Shown here one piece after another: positions 52,008 to 59,270 of a stretch of 64,000 bases of DNA (the first letter of the stretch is position 1; every line of letters starts with the position of its first letter). The position numbers and the translations under genes are program-made. The notes under the pieces are model-generated. The model made no database searches. It saw only the letters and a program-made list of their open reading frames with translations, and was not told the DNA's origin. Source of the stretch: a virus; IMG/VR virus record IMGVR_UViG_3300020154_000003, positions 62,001 through 126,000 of that record. One strand, given 5' to 3'.

Positions 52008-52051
52008 AAAAAGTTAACTATGTTTACAATTGTTGAACAAGTTAACTTTTT
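52008..52051 (+). terminator. Long inverted repeat, probable terminator
   Basis: AAAAAGTTAACT and AGTTAACTTTTT, a perfect 12-bp pair with a 20-base loop and a U tract, after tRNA-Phe. It could also be an operator. Confidence 0.6.
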
Positions 52052-52059
52052 CTATATTT

Positions 52060-52143
52060 GCCGATGTCGCATAGTGGTTGATTGCACCTGACTTGTAATC
52101 AGGAAGATAATATCTCGCGGGGGTTCGAATCCCTCCATCGGCT
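52060..52143 (+). tRNA. tRNA-Thr(TGT) with expanded variable arm
   Basis: Acceptor GCCGATG/CATCGGC; loop CTTGTAA on CCTGA/TCAGG. The variable region has 15 bases with AGAT-AAT-ATCT, not the 5 expected for Thr. Confidence 0.75.
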
Positions 52144-52159
52144 CAAGAAATTTTAAAAC

Positions 52160-52504
52160 ATGATTATTGATCAATACTTAATAATATCTGAAGGAAAAAA
52201 GAAGTGGAATCCCAATGTTAAATTGGTGAAAACATTGAAAGGCAACATGCCTTCGAATGCTATCGCTCTTAAACTTAACATTGACATACCCGACAGTATT
52301 TTCAAGCGTCCTCAGCTTCAAGCTTCAATTAAGATTAATGAAGAAGACATTGCCAAACCAGTAATTAATGGACAGGTACTGGATAACATTAAAGAAGTGT
52401 TTAAGCAGCAGCTTGGAGTTGAAGTAACCTTACAACACATTCAACCTGATTTAGAACTTGCTAATTATAATATTGGTGTTAAGAATTTCCTAAAGGAAGA
52501 ATAA
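52160..52504 (+). CDS. Hypothetical protein, 114 aa
   Basis: Basic start then a beta-rich middle (NAIALKLNIDIPDSIF) and a helical end. Lies between tRNAs. No family. Confidence 0.6.
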   Translation: MIIDQYLIISEGKKKWNPNVKLVKTLKGNMPSNAIALKLNIDIPDSIFKRPQLQASIKINEEDIAKPVINGQVLDNIKEVFKQQLGVEVTLQHIQPDLELANYNIGVKNFLKEE

Positions 52505-52510
52505 TAATTT

Positions 52511-52583
52511 GCCTTCGTAGTTCAACGGAAGAACATCACTCTTCTAAAGTGTATGGTTGGGGGTTCGAATCCCTCCGAAGGTA
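52511..52583 (+). tRNA. tRNA-Arg(TCT)
   Basis: Loop CTTCTAA on TCACT/AGTGT; acceptor GCCTTCG/CGAAGGT. Confidence 0.88.
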
Positions 52584-52597
52584 CGATTTAATGAAAT

Positions 52598-52669
52598 GCC
52601 CTTGTAGTTCAATGGATAGAATAGTTGCCTTCTAAGCAATTGATATTGGTTCGATTCCAATCAGGGGTA
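52598..52669 (+). tRNA. tRNA-Arg(TCT), second
   Basis: Loop CTTCTAA on GTTGC/GCAAT; acceptor GCCCTTG/CAGGGGT. Confidence 0.87.
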
Positions 52670-52673
52670 CTAA

Positions 52674-52808
52674 ATGGAAAAAAGAAGAGTAAGACCTTCT
52701 GCTTTAATGTGGTGGAGAATACAATTAATGATCGCAATATTAATGTATCTTTTTTCACATGAGATTGCTGAAGTTATAGTTATATTAGTACAAGCCCTTA
52801 TAGATTAA
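52674..52808 (+). CDS. Small membrane protein, 44 aa
   Basis: A basic N-terminus followed by one long hydrophobic helix (residues 16-43). Its 3' end overlaps tRNA-Arg(ACG) by 15 bases. Confidence 0.5.
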   Translation: MEKRRVRPSALMWWRIQLMIAILMYLFSHEIAEVIVILVQALID

Positions 52809-52866
52809 CTGGAAAATCACTCCGCTACGAACGGAGAGACTGTAGGTTCGACTCCTACTAGGGGTA
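52794..52866 (+). tRNA. tRNA-Arg(ACG)
   Basis: Loop CTACGAA on CTCCG/CGGAG; needs inosine at 34 to read CGN. Acceptor GCCCTTA/TAGGGGT. Confidence 0.87.
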
Positions 52867-52870
52867 CAAT

Positions 52871-53083
52871 ATGAAAAACAAAAGGGTTATTAAAATAAAG
52901 TTTTATGGGTTTGCCCAATTACTTACTGTCCTATTTATAGGATTGAAATTAACAGATCATATTGACTGGTCATGGTTATGGGTTCTATCCCCGTTATGGT
53001 TGCCTGCAGTAGTTGTGATTTCAATATTATTAATTATGTTTCTATTCATGTTAATTGTTGCAGCAGCTTCAAGTAGTAGATAA
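52871..53083 (+). CDS. Two-helix membrane protein, Fragile-X-F-like, 70 aa
   Basis: IKFYGFAQLLTVLFIGLKLT, then IDWSWLWVLSPLWLP and a second long hydrophobic helix, is the pattern of short phage proteins annotated as transmembrane Fragile-X-F. Inner-membrane location; role unknown. Confidence 0.7.
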   Translation: MKNKRVIKIKFYGFAQLLTVLFIGLKLTDHIDWSWLWVLSPLWLPAVVVISILLIMFLFMLIVAAASSSR

Positions 53084-53089
53084 ATAAAT

Positions 53090-53263
53090 TGTAGAGTGGC
53101 GAAATTGGCAGACGTTGCCCATCGGTCTCATGGGAGGGGAGCAAGAAATAAAGATGAAACAATGTTGTTTGTTGGTTGGAAATCAATAAACGGGTGGCGA
53201 AAGAAATTTTAACATTAAAGTAATCCTAATCTCCCCGTGTAGGTTCGACCCCTACCTCTACAG
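53090..53263 (+). tRNA. Leu-like tRNA gene of 174 nt with a large variable-arm insertion
   Basis: Acceptor TGTAGAG/CTCTACA and T-arm GTAGG/CCTAC are perfect and the D-arm is Leu-like. The stem CCCAT/ATGGG closes a 7-base loop CGGTCTC lacking U33. GGGGAG/CTCCCC then closes a variable arm holding about 85 bases. No normal Leu anticodon is visible. Confidence 0.5.
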
Positions 53264-53277
53264 CAAAAAATACAAGT

Positions 53278-53511
53278 ATGGAAGGGCCAACGAAATTATT
53301 TTTCCCTGCAAGGGAAGAACTTCATTGTTCAGGATGTAAATATTATGATTATCATTTAGTGAAAAGTGGTCATCATCCTGTTTATGCGAAGCATTGTACT
53401 CACCCAACAGTTGAGCAATCAATGTGGTGTTTCGAAGGAAATTTACCTAAAGATGGTATCACTCCTGAATGGTGTCCATACTTGAAGAAAAATGAAAGAT
53501 CAACATATTAG
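53278..53511 (+). CDS. Cys-rich small protein, 77 aa
   Basis: CSGCKYYDYH, HCTHP, WCFEGN and WCPYL give six Cys, as in small redox or zinc proteins. It overlaps the next gene by 20 bases and ends in TAG. Confidence 0.6.
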   Translation: MEGPTKLFFPAREELHCSGCKYYDYHLVKSGHHPVYAKHCTHPTVEQSMWCFEGNLPKDGITPEWCPYLKKNERSTY

Positions 53512-53713
53512 TAGAGCACGAGCACATTGCTCGTTATGTGATATAAATTTCGTTGCGTCTGCAACACATGAAATTTCGGTTGAAGCTGAATTGAAATCAA
53601 TTGATCAATTAAAAGAACAATTAGAAGAACATTTTATTACTTCAATGCATCAAAAAAATGTTGAAGCATTTAAGCAATACAATGAAGAAATAGTCGGGTA
53701 TATCAACGGTTAG
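53492..53713 (+). CDS. Small zinc-finger-like protein, 73 aa
   Basis: AHCSLCDINFVASATHE then a coiled helix with HFITSMHQ (C2H2-like spacing). The final 22 bases, including the TAG, are the start of tRNA-Ile. Confidence 0.55.
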   Translation: MKDQHISRARAHCSLCDINFVASATHEISVEAELKSIDQLKEQLEEHFITSMHQKNVEAFKQYNEEIVGYING

Positions 53714-53764
53714 ATTGTCATCCTGATAAGATGAAGGTAGTGGGTTCGACTCCCACCCTGACTA
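53692..53764 (+). tRNA. tRNA-Ile(GAT), first
   Basis: Loop CTGATAA on TCATC/GATGA; acceptor AGTCGGG/CCTGACT. Confidence 0.85.
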
Positions 53765-53850
53765 CTGAGATATGTTATGAATTAATAACAGTGTTTTGAA
53801 ATTCTGTAGAACGTGTACAGAAACACGAGAGCAATCTCGTCTCAAAGAAT
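53765..53850 (+). other. Structured spacer between Ile tRNAs
   Basis: TTCTGTA/TACAGAA within GTGTTT/AACAC, then CGAGA-GCAA-TCTCG. No frame; probably a processed spacer. Confidence 0.4.
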
Positions 53851-53922
53851 GGGCGGTTCATATAAGGGTAAATATGCGAAGCTGATAACTTCGACACAGC
53901 AGTTCGACTCTGCTACTGCCTA
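53851..53922 (+). tRNA. tRNA-Ile(GAT), second
   Basis: Loop CTGATAA on CGAAG/CTTCG; acceptor GGGCGGT/ACTGCCT; D-stem CATAT/ATATG. Confidence 0.85.
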
Positions 53923-54025
53923 CTTGCATCGAAGGATGGTGTAGTTTCATCTTAGGCCAATGTAACCTGAGCCTTAATCACTGAACGTGGGAGCAGAAAG
54001 AGAGATGATTAGCATATCGATATAT

Positions 54026-54100
54026 TGGCCCTTAGCTTAGTCCGGTGAAAGCGACACACTCATAATGTGAAGATCGGGGGTTCGAATCCCTCAGGGCCAA
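54026..54100 (+). tRNA. tRNA with CAT anticodon (Met or Ile2)
   Basis: Loop CTCATAA on CACA/TGTG; acceptor TGGCCCT/AGGGCCA. The preceding 103 bases hold no recognisable gene. Confidence 0.8.
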
Positions 54101-54109
54101 CTTAAAATT

Positions 54110-54388
54110 ATGGAAGAAAGAATATACACAATTGATCGAGTTCGTTTCGAAGGGAAATGGGTCGAGTACTGGTTCGTTGAAAAACCGCTTGAAGGAAGAA
54201 TGAGTTTTGATGCTTGCTCTAAAGGCTACATGCTTTGGAATGCAATAGATAAAGCGGGTATTTATGATGAAGTCGTTTCAAACGGACTTAAAGGAAGAAA
54301 AATGAAATGGGTTAAGAATGAAAATTCATATGTTTTCGAACCAAAAGAATTTGTGATGGACGTTTCTTGTTTCTGTAATCAAGATTAA
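54110..54388 (+). CDS. Hypothetical protein, 92 aa
   Basis: Mixed protein with basic middle and C-terminal CFCNQD. Clean frame between tRNAs; no family. Confidence 0.55.
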   Translation: MEERIYTIDRVRFEGKWVEYWFVEKPLEGRMSFDACSKGYMLWNAIDKAGIYDEVVSNGLKGRKMKWVKNENSYVFEPKEFVMDVSCFCNQD

Positions 54389-54392
54389 AAAT

Positions 54393-54482
54393 AGAGAGTT
54401 ACCCAAGCTGGTGAAGGGGCCGATTTGCTAAATCGGTAGGTCATGTTAAAGTGGCGCGAGGGTTCGAACCCCTCACTCTCTG
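54393..54482 (+). tRNA. tRNA-Ser(GCT)
   Basis: Class II; loop TTGCTAA on CCGAT/ATCGG; acceptor AGAGAGT/ACTCTCT. Confidence 0.9.
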
Positions 54483-54495
54483 CGAGAATGAATAC

Positions 54496-54542
54496 ATGCC
54501 AAGTTGAAAGGGAACTCACAGTGGGAGCACTGCCCCTTGGCT
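54496..54542 (+). other. Nested hairpin spacer
   Basis: GCCAAG/CTTGGC encloses GGG/CCC and CAGTG-GGAG-CACTG. No frame; a compact RNA element between Ser and Gly tRNAs. Confidence 0.45.
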
Positions 54543-54546
54543 CCAT

Positions 54547-54617
54547 GCAGATGTGGTATAGTGGTATTACGTTAGCTTGCCAAGCTAAGGACGAGGGTTC
54601 GATTCCCTTCATCTGCT
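54547..54617 (+). tRNA. tRNA-Gly(GCC)
   Basis: Loop TTGCCAA on TTAGC/GCTAA; acceptor GCAGATG/CATCTGC. Confidence 0.9.
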
Positions 54618-54620
54618 CAT

Positions 54621-54977
54621 ATGTTTTACGAAAATTATCCAATTGAAGAAATTCCTAATGATATTAGGGAAATCTATGAACGTGATGTTAAACCATACAT
54701 CGGTCAATTAGTATTAAATGGCCATGAGGTTGTAAGGTTAGCAGGAATGACATTAGCTGGCGATGGAGAATGGTGTTATCGATACATGATTTTTCCTTCA
54801 TTTTATTATTGGAATCAAAATCGTAAACAAGAAATTTGTGAACCATCACTTTTGATTATGCATCCAATCCCGCTTAAAGGAGTTTTACCGGATGAGACTT
54901 ATGATGAGTTAGAAAGAGTATGGAAAATGAATGAAGAACGTTGTCCTTATTCTAAAGATTGGTTTAAGGAATTTTAA
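54621..54977 (+). CDS. Hypothetical protein, 118 aa
   Basis: Aromatic, acidic protein (GDGEWCYRYMIFPSFYYW). Starts 3 bases past tRNA-Gly. No family. Confidence 0.55.
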   Translation: MFYENYPIEEIPNDIREIYERDVKPYIGQLVLNGHEVVRLAGMTLAGDGEWCYRYMIFPSFYYWNQNRKQEICEPSLLIMHPIPLKGVLPDETYDELERVWKMNEERCPYSKDWFKEF

Positions 54978-54980
54978 AAT

Positions 54981-55052
54981 GCGAGTGTGGTGCTAGTGGT
55001 AACACAGTGGACTTCCAATTCACAGTCGCGGGTTCGATTCCCGCTACTCGCT
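54981..55052 (+). tRNA. tRNA-Gly(TCC)
   Basis: Loop CTTCCAA on GTGGA/TTCAC; acceptor GCGAGTG/TACTCGC. Confidence 0.9.
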
Positions 55053-55057
55053 CAATA

Positions 55058-55144
55058 GGAGAATTAGCATAATTGGTAATGCAGCACTCTCGAAAAGTGC
55101 CATGACTGTAAAAGGTCTTGTAGGTTCGAGTCCTACATTCTCCG
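55058..55144 (+). tRNA. tRNA-Ser(CGA)
   Basis: Class II; loop CTCGAAA on GCACT/AGTGC; acceptor GGAGAAT/ATTCTCC. Confidence 0.9.
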
Positions 55145-55161
55145 CAAAAATCAAATTTTAC

Positions 55162-55665
55162 ATGAAAGTAATCAATATATTCGGTGGCCCCGGAACGGGT
55201 AAATCAGTAACTGCAGCAAAGTTGTTTGCAGAATTAAAGATCAAAAAGTATAATTGTGAACTAATCACAGAATACGCAAAAGAACTAGTTTACGATGAAT
55301 CTTTTAAGTTGATGGAAAATCAGATTTGGATTTTTGCCAATCAGCACCACCGAATGCATCGCCTCAGGGACAAAGTGGACTACTTAATTACGGATTCACC
55401 GTTATTTAACTCTATTGTTTATTCGGGAAAAGGTGAAGAACACAAAACTTTTCATAGTTTTATCATGACAGAGTTTAACAAATACAACAATTTAAATGTA
55501 TATTTGGAACGTGAAACCGAATACCAAACTGTTGGTAGGTATCAGGATGAGGAAGGTGCGAAACAGGTTGATTTAGAGGTTCTTAGACTGTTTAAATACT
55601 TTGATGTTCCGTATGTGAAGATCGGTTTACATAATGTAACAAGTAATATAATGAATCTTTTATGA
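55162..55665 (+). CDS. P-loop NTPase/kinase (AAA_28-like), 167 aa
   Basis: INIFGGPGTGKSVTAAKLF is Walker A; YLITDSPLFNSIVY holds the Walker B-type Asp; LERETEYQTVGRYQDEEGAKQ is the lid with two Arg. This layout fits NadR-like nucleoside or nicotinamide-riboside kinases. Coupled by ATGA to the next gene. Confidence 0.8.
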   Translation: MKVINIFGGPGTGKSVTAAKLFAELKIKKYNCELITEYAKELVYDESFKLMENQIWIFANQHHRMHRLRDKVDYLITDSPLFNSIVYSGKGEEHKTFHSFIMTEFNKYNNLNVYLERETEYQTVGRYQDEEGAKQVDLEVLRLFKYFDVPYVKIGLHNVTSNIMNLL

Positions 55666-55892
55666 TAACGGAGGAACAACTTGACTCACTCCTTGAATTC
55701 GGGAAAGAAGCTGATGGAAGTTATTGCGATAGATGGCAGTTTTCCATCAAAAAGAGATTCGGGAAATGGAATTTTTACCTGTTTTGTGAGGTAGATGGTA
55801 AATTAACACATATTAAAGTTTTAAAAGACTTTGAAGATTTGAAAAATGTGTATAAAGCCATCACCGATCAAGAATTAGAATATAAAAAATAG
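55662..55892 (+). CDS. Hypothetical protein, 76 aa
   Basis: Acidic alpha/beta protein. Its TAG stop shares two bases with the start of tRNA-Ser(TGA). No family. Confidence 0.55.
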   Translation: MITEEQLDSLLEFGKEADGSYCDRWQFSIKKRFGKWNFYLFCEVDGKLTHIKVLKDFEDLKNVYKAITDQELEYKK

Positions 55893-55977
55893 AGAGTTGC
55901 CAGAGTGGTTTATCGGGGCGGTCTTGAAAACCGTTGAACTGTAACAGGTTCCGGGGGTTCGAATCCCTCACTCTCTG
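55891..55977 (+). tRNA. tRNA-Ser(TGA)
   Basis: Class II; loop CTTGAAA on GCGGT/ACCGT; acceptor AGAGAGT/ACTCTCT. Confidence 0.9.
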
Positions 55978-55978
55978 C

Positions 55979-56308
55979 GTGATATACGTAGTTAACAAAT
56001 ACAAGCACACCCCAACAGAATTTGATGTCAAAATATCAAGACCATCACCTTTGGGTAATCCCTTTACTTCGAAAGATGTTAAATCTACTAGAGCAAAATA
56101 TCAGTCGAGTTCAAGGGAAGAGTCAATCAAAAACTTTGAAAGTTACATAGTTGCTAAGATTGCACAACGCGACAAAGCAATATGTGATGAACTTAACAAG
56201 ATATATTTGATGGCCAAAAGGGGTGATGTGTATTTGGTGTGTTTTTGTAAACCGCAGGACTGTCACGGTGACATCATAAAGAAAATTGTTGAAAGTAAAT
56301 TAGCATGA
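55979..56308 (+). CDS. DUF4326-family protein, 109 aa
   Basis: SRPSPLGNPFTSKD and LVCFCKPQDCHGDIIKK are the two family motifs (SPLGNPF and CxCxPxxCHGD). I take the GTG at 55979, one base past the tRNA, because an upstream ATG lies inside the tRNA. Family function unknown. Confidence 0.8.
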   Translation: MIYVVNKYKHTPTEFDVKISRPSPLGNPFTSKDVKSTRAKYQSSSREESIKNFESYIVAKIAQRDKAICDELNKIYLMAKRGDVYLVCFCKPQDCHGDIIKKIVESKLA

Positions 56309-56643
56309 CCAGAACATTAAAATTTGAAAAAGATACCTTATCACAGTGGTTTGCTGTGATTCCTGAATGGTCTGGTAGCAGAGATGATTTACAAATGGTA
56401 ATGGGTGCTGATACATTACTTGAGATCATTGCCCAAGGAGAAAATAACGTGGAGGTTTTATTTAGTACAGAACCTTTTGAAGGAAGCAATGTCCTCAATT
56501 GGAGTGAAGATGATCTAGTAATTGGCGGTGGTTATTACGAACTACCTACTTACATGAACATTGAATATAATCTAAACATATGGCTTTGTGATGTCACCAA
56601 ATTTGTGTTTGGAGATATGCCAAGACATATTTACTTTAAATAA
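56305..56643 (+). CDS. DUF6717-like hypothetical protein, 112 aa
   Basis: Beta-rich with Trp-flanked strands (WSGSRDDLQMVMGAD). ATGA overlap upstream. Similar small proteins are common in phages and bacteria; function unknown. Confidence 0.5.
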   Translation: MTRTLKFEKDTLSQWFAVIPEWSGSRDDLQMVMGADTLLEIIAQGENNVEVLFSTEPFEGSNVLNWSEDDLVIGGGYYELPTYMNIEYNLNIWLCDVTKFVFGDMPRHIYFK

Positions 56644-56644
56644 C

Positions 56645-56812
56645 ATGGCAAGCGAAATTTTAGCGGTTCCTGAAGAATATCTGGAGGAAGTAATTAAGGT
56701 CATCCGCACAGGGTTGAAACACACAAAAGTTTCAAAAAGCGTAAAATCCAATCTAACTAAATGGTGTAATGAAGAAGAGCAGTATTTATTGGAAATGGAT
56801 GATGACGAATGA
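56645..56812 (+). CDS. Small acidic-tailed protein, 55 aa
   Basis: MASEILAVPEEYLEEVIKV resembles phage proteins with a short helical core. ATGA overlap with the next gene. Confidence 0.55.
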   Translation: MASEILAVPEEYLEEVIKVIRTGLKHTKVSKSVKSNLTKWCNEEEQYLLEMDDDE

Positions 56813-57003
56813 AACCATACGGAAGAAGAGAAAAAGGCGTTCAATTCCACTCAAAAACCGATCATAACATCAGGTTCAAAAATCGAAAGATCGGAAATTG
56901 GTGGGAAGATATAGGTTCTTCTAGTAAGAAAACGGAACGTCAAAAAGCTAAAAAATATTGTAATGAAGAAATGGTGGTATACAATAAGACCGAACCAAAG
57001 TGA
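56809..57003 (+). CDS. Small very basic protein, 64 aa
   Basis: Lys/Arg-rich, with NWWEDIGSSSKKTERQKAKK; nucleic-acid binding is likely. It overlaps the next frame by 41 bases. Confidence 0.5.
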   Translation: MKPYGRREKGVQFHSKTDHNIRFKNRKIGNWWEDIGSSSKKTERQKAKKYCNEEMVVYNKTEPK

Positions 57004-57142
57004 GACTGTTCGTAAATTAATTGCCTTAGGTAAGGGCAGAGATATTATGAACGCAATTCAAATAGAAATGAGATCAGGGAAAGGTCATGGCACTTACAAT
57101 GGGATTAGGGTTGAGCGGGTTGGAAGAATTATTATTGATTAA
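56963..57142 (+). CDS. Small basic protein, 59 aa
   Basis: MKKWWYTIRPNQSETVRKL then a glycine-rich strand region. It starts inside the previous gene in another frame. Unknown. Confidence 0.45.
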   Translation: MKKWWYTIRPNQSETVRKLIALGKGRDIMNAIQIEMRSGKGHGTYNGIRVERVGRIIID

Positions 57143-57148
57143 ATAAAT

Positions 57149-57220
57149 ACGGGTATCGTACAGTGGCTAGTATAGCGATCTCCAAAATCGTTGACGTGGG
57201 TTCGAATCCTACTACCCGTG
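57149..57220 (+). tRNA. tRNA-Trp(CCA)
   Basis: Loop CTCCAAA on GCGAT/ATCGT; acceptor ACGGGTA/TACCCGT; discriminator G. Its anticodon arm is nearly identical to that of the amber suppressor at 61540. Confidence 0.88.
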
Positions 57221-57236
57221 CAAGTTTTAATTTATT

Positions 57237-57479
57237 ATGGCGAAGAAAGTTAAAAAAGTAGAAGATATATTAGGTCAACCAGACATCATAGAATCGTTTA
57301 GTGTTTTTTATTATCAAGATCAAAAATCAAAAGGTTACTCAATATTCTCTGACGAGTTTCCATTCTTTGGGTCTCAAGGCGAAACAAAAGAATTGGCATT
57401 TGAAAACTTCATAAAAGATTTAGGTGCGATTCTCGCCATACAAAGACGAGACAAAGAAAAAAGAAAGAAGAAAAAATAA
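57237..57479 (+). CDS. HicB-like antitoxin-fold protein, 80 aa
   Basis: GYSIFSDEFPFFGSQGETKE recalls the HicB partial RNase H fold (xPxxxGxxTxG). Lys-rich ends. No HicA toxin gene is adjacent, so it may be a solo antitoxin or unrelated. Confidence 0.5.
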   Translation: MAKKVKKVEDILGQPDIIESFSVFYYQDQKSKGYSIFSDEFPFFGSQGETKELAFENFIKDLGAILAIQRRDKEKRKKKK

Positions 57480-57486
57480 AATATAT

Positions 57487-57576
57487 TCTTGGGTTGCTAT
57501 AGTGGCCGAATAGTCCAGACTGTTAATCTGGTGAACGCAAGTTCCATCGCAGGTTCGACTCCTGCCCCAAGAGCCA
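57487..57576 (+). tRNA. tRNA-Asn(GTT) with class II variable arm and encoded CCA
   Basis: Acceptor TCTTGGG/CCCAAGA; loop CTGTTAA on CCAGA/TCTGG. The variable region is a 17-base arm with hairpin GAAC-GCAA-GTTC. G73-CCA is encoded. Asn tRNAs normally have a short variable loop; a normal one is at 51755. Confidence 0.75.
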
Positions 57577-57593
57577 CACATTAAATAATTGAA

Positions 57594-58520
57594 ATGAACA
57601 AGGAATTACTAGACTTCGTAAGGGTTTTATCTGAAAACGATAAAAAGAATCTATGTCAAAAAGCATTGAAAACCTCTGAAGAAGTTGGTGAATTAGCGAA
57701 AGCAGTATTACCATTTGAAAATGCTGCAGGTACGCTGCATAGATTTTCTGACCGAAGAAAAATTCTTGAAAATGTTGCTGACGTTATTTTGAGTGCAATA
57801 TCAATAGCATATGATATGAAGTTCACGGATGAGGCGATTGAAGATATGATGCTTGAGAAGTCTAAAAAGTGGCAGGGAATACAGGCGAAGGAAGACAAAA
57901 CAAAATTTCCTTTACCATATGAAATTCATGTCACGGTTCAACGACCTGAGGATATTGAGGAATTTAAGAAAGTGTGCGGTGTGATTGGGGTTAAACCGAT
58001 CATCATTGAATTGGAAAAGAATCAGGAAGTGGTAATGCAGGATGTTATGACATCATCCGTTCATTTCGGGGATAATAGGTCTGCTTACGAAGAGGTTGAA
58101 AGAATCTCAAAAAGATTGGCATTACATTCGTTCAATGTTTTGAGAAGTAAAATTGAGACTGTGCCTTGGCATCCCGCAGCACCGACAAGGAATGGTGAAA
58201 GTAAAATGCCAATGGACTGTTATTTTGAGTCGCATTTAAGAATTGTAACTGACAAAACTAAATACGATAATTTGAGGGCGATTGCGGAATATCATGAAGC
58301 ACATTTATCAAGAAACTACTTTAAGAAATTAAGCGAAACGGAATACATCATCATGATGACGTTAAGATCGTATGATGATAATGCAGAAAATTTCAAAAGT
58401 AGAGTGGAAGCATTAAAGAACGAATTGCGTGATTTGAATTTTAATGTTGATAAGGTTGAAATTGAATTTGCGGTTTACGATACAAAAACATCTCACGACA
58501 TTGCGTGGATAGGGAAATAA
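57594..58520 (+). CDS. MazG-like pyrophosphohydrolase with extra C-terminal domain, 308 aa
   Basis: Residues 1-100 are MazG-like: KTSEEVGELAKAVLPFEN, ENVADVILSAISIAYD. From 105 an unrecognised domain of about 200 residues begins YEIHVTVQRPEDIEEF and holds two similar halves (EIHVTV..., ESHLRIVTDK...), like a ferredoxin-type fold duplicated. MazG enzymes hydrolyse NTPs and can lower ppGpp. Confidence 0.75.
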   Translation: MNKELLDFVRVLSENDKKNLCQKALKTSEEVGELAKAVLPFENAAGTLHRFSDRRKILENVADVILSAISIAYDMKFTDEAIEDMMLEKSKKWQGIQAKEDKTKFPLPYEIHVTVQRPEDIEEFKKVCGVIGVKPIIIELEKNQEVVMQDVMTSSVHFGDNRSAYEEVERISKRLALHSFNVLRSKIETVPWHPAAPTRNGESKMPMDCYFESHLRIVTDKTKYDNLRAIAEYHEAHLSRNYFKKLSETEYIIMMTLRSYDDNAENFKSRVEALKNELRDLNFNVDKVEIEFAVYDTKTSHDIAWIGK

Positions 58521-58523
58521 AAA

Positions 58524-58874
58524 ATGGACTACAATACGTTTCTTGAAGAATACAAGAAGAATGAAAAAGATGGTGTCTATTGGATAATGACAACACTTAA
58601 GGATATGGGGAATAATAAGGAATATGATGATTTCCAAACTATCCTTGATAATGCGGAACCAGAAATTTTTAAAGACGGATCAGTAACAATTGCCTTAGTT
58701 GCATGGTGGTTTGGAGATCATCTTGATCGCTCGAATTACGTAAAGAAGGCCATCCAATATTACGATGAATTAAAGGGCGATGGCTACGGTGAAAAATTGT
58801 TTGGTCGATTTGGTAATGGTTCATGGAAACCTTCATTCGGATTTGAAAGACGAATGTTTGATATTAAAGAATAG
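58524..58874 (+). CDS. Hypothetical protein, 116 aa
   Basis: Helical N-terminus and basic/aromatic C-terminus (GRFGNGSWKPSFGFERR). Its TAG overlaps tRNA-Ser(GGA) by two bases. Confidence 0.55.
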   Translation: MDYNTFLEEYKKNEKDGVYWIMTTLKDMGNNKEYDDFQTILDNAEPEIFKDGSVTIALVAWWFGDHLDRSNYVKKAIQYYDELKGDGYGEKLFGRFGNGSWKPSFGFERRMFDIKE

Positions 58875-58961
58875 AGAGATGACCGAGTGGCTGATGGTGC
58901 CTGCTTGGAAAGCAGGTTTACGTGTAAAAGCGTAACAAGGGTTCGAATCCCTTTCTCTCTG
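58873..58961 (+). tRNA. tRNA-Ser(GGA)
   Basis: Class II; loop TTGGAAA on CCTGC/GCAGG; acceptor AGAGAGA/TCTCTCT. Confidence 0.9.
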
Positions 58962-58967
58962 CAACAT

Positions 58968-59040
58968 GCGAAGGTAGTTTAACTGGATAAAGCAGCCCCC
59001 TCCGAAGGGGTAGATGTAGGTTCGACTCCTGCCCTTCGCA
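58968..59040 (+). tRNA. tRNA-Arg(CCG)
   Basis: Loop CTCCGAA on GCCCC/GGGGT; acceptor GCGAAGG/CCTTCGC. Confidence 0.88.
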
Positions 59041-59045
59041 CAAAG

Positions 59046-59184
59046 TAAGCGAAAGGTTGTGGGTTGGATTCCCATCATCCGCATCGAAATAGAGATAAAC
59101 CGAATCTGAAAATTCGGTCGTCAGCTATCAGGTAGTCAGGAAGTACAACTGTAGGATGTAACTCAATGTCAGAGTAGTCGCTTA
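59046..59184 (+). ncRNA. Candidate circularly permuted tRNA gene
   Basis: A 3' tRNA half (59046-59083: TAAGCG, variable AGGTT, T-arm GTGGG-TTGGATT-CCCAT, acceptor CATCCGC, A) lies upstream of a 5' half (59152-59184: TAGGATG, TA, D-stem ACTC/GAGT, then GTCGCTTA). The halves pair: GGATG/CATCC in the acceptor and TCGCTTA/TAAGCGA at the anticodon stem. Between them lies a 68-base linker with hairpin ACCGAAT/ATTCGGT. Confidence 0.4.
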
Positions 59185-59191
59185 TTTATTT

Positions 59192-59266
59192 GCCTTAGTG
59201 GTGTCTCAACGGCTAACACACGCCCTTGGTAAGGGCGAGATTCGAGTTCGATTCTCGACTAAGGCT
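59192..59266 (+). tRNA. tRNA-Thr(GGT)
   Basis: Loop TTGGTAA on CGCCC/GGGCG; acceptor GCCTTAG/CTAAGGC. Confidence 0.9.
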
Positions 59267-59270
59267 CACA

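Noticed and set aside
52053-52060. Host-type promoter TATATTTG before tRNA-Thr
   Set aside because: Its last base is the first base of the tRNA, so a start there could not make the full tRNA; the inverted repeat around it works better as a terminator.
53090-53263. Group I intron in tRNA-Leu
   Set aside because: The extra sequence is only about 85 bases and shows no P3-P7 core; it lies inside a variable-arm stem.
57143-57150. Another late-type motif (ATAAATAC) before tRNA-Trp
   Set aside because: It is on the wrong strand for the neighbouring genes and overlaps the tRNA start; probably chance in AT-rich sequence.
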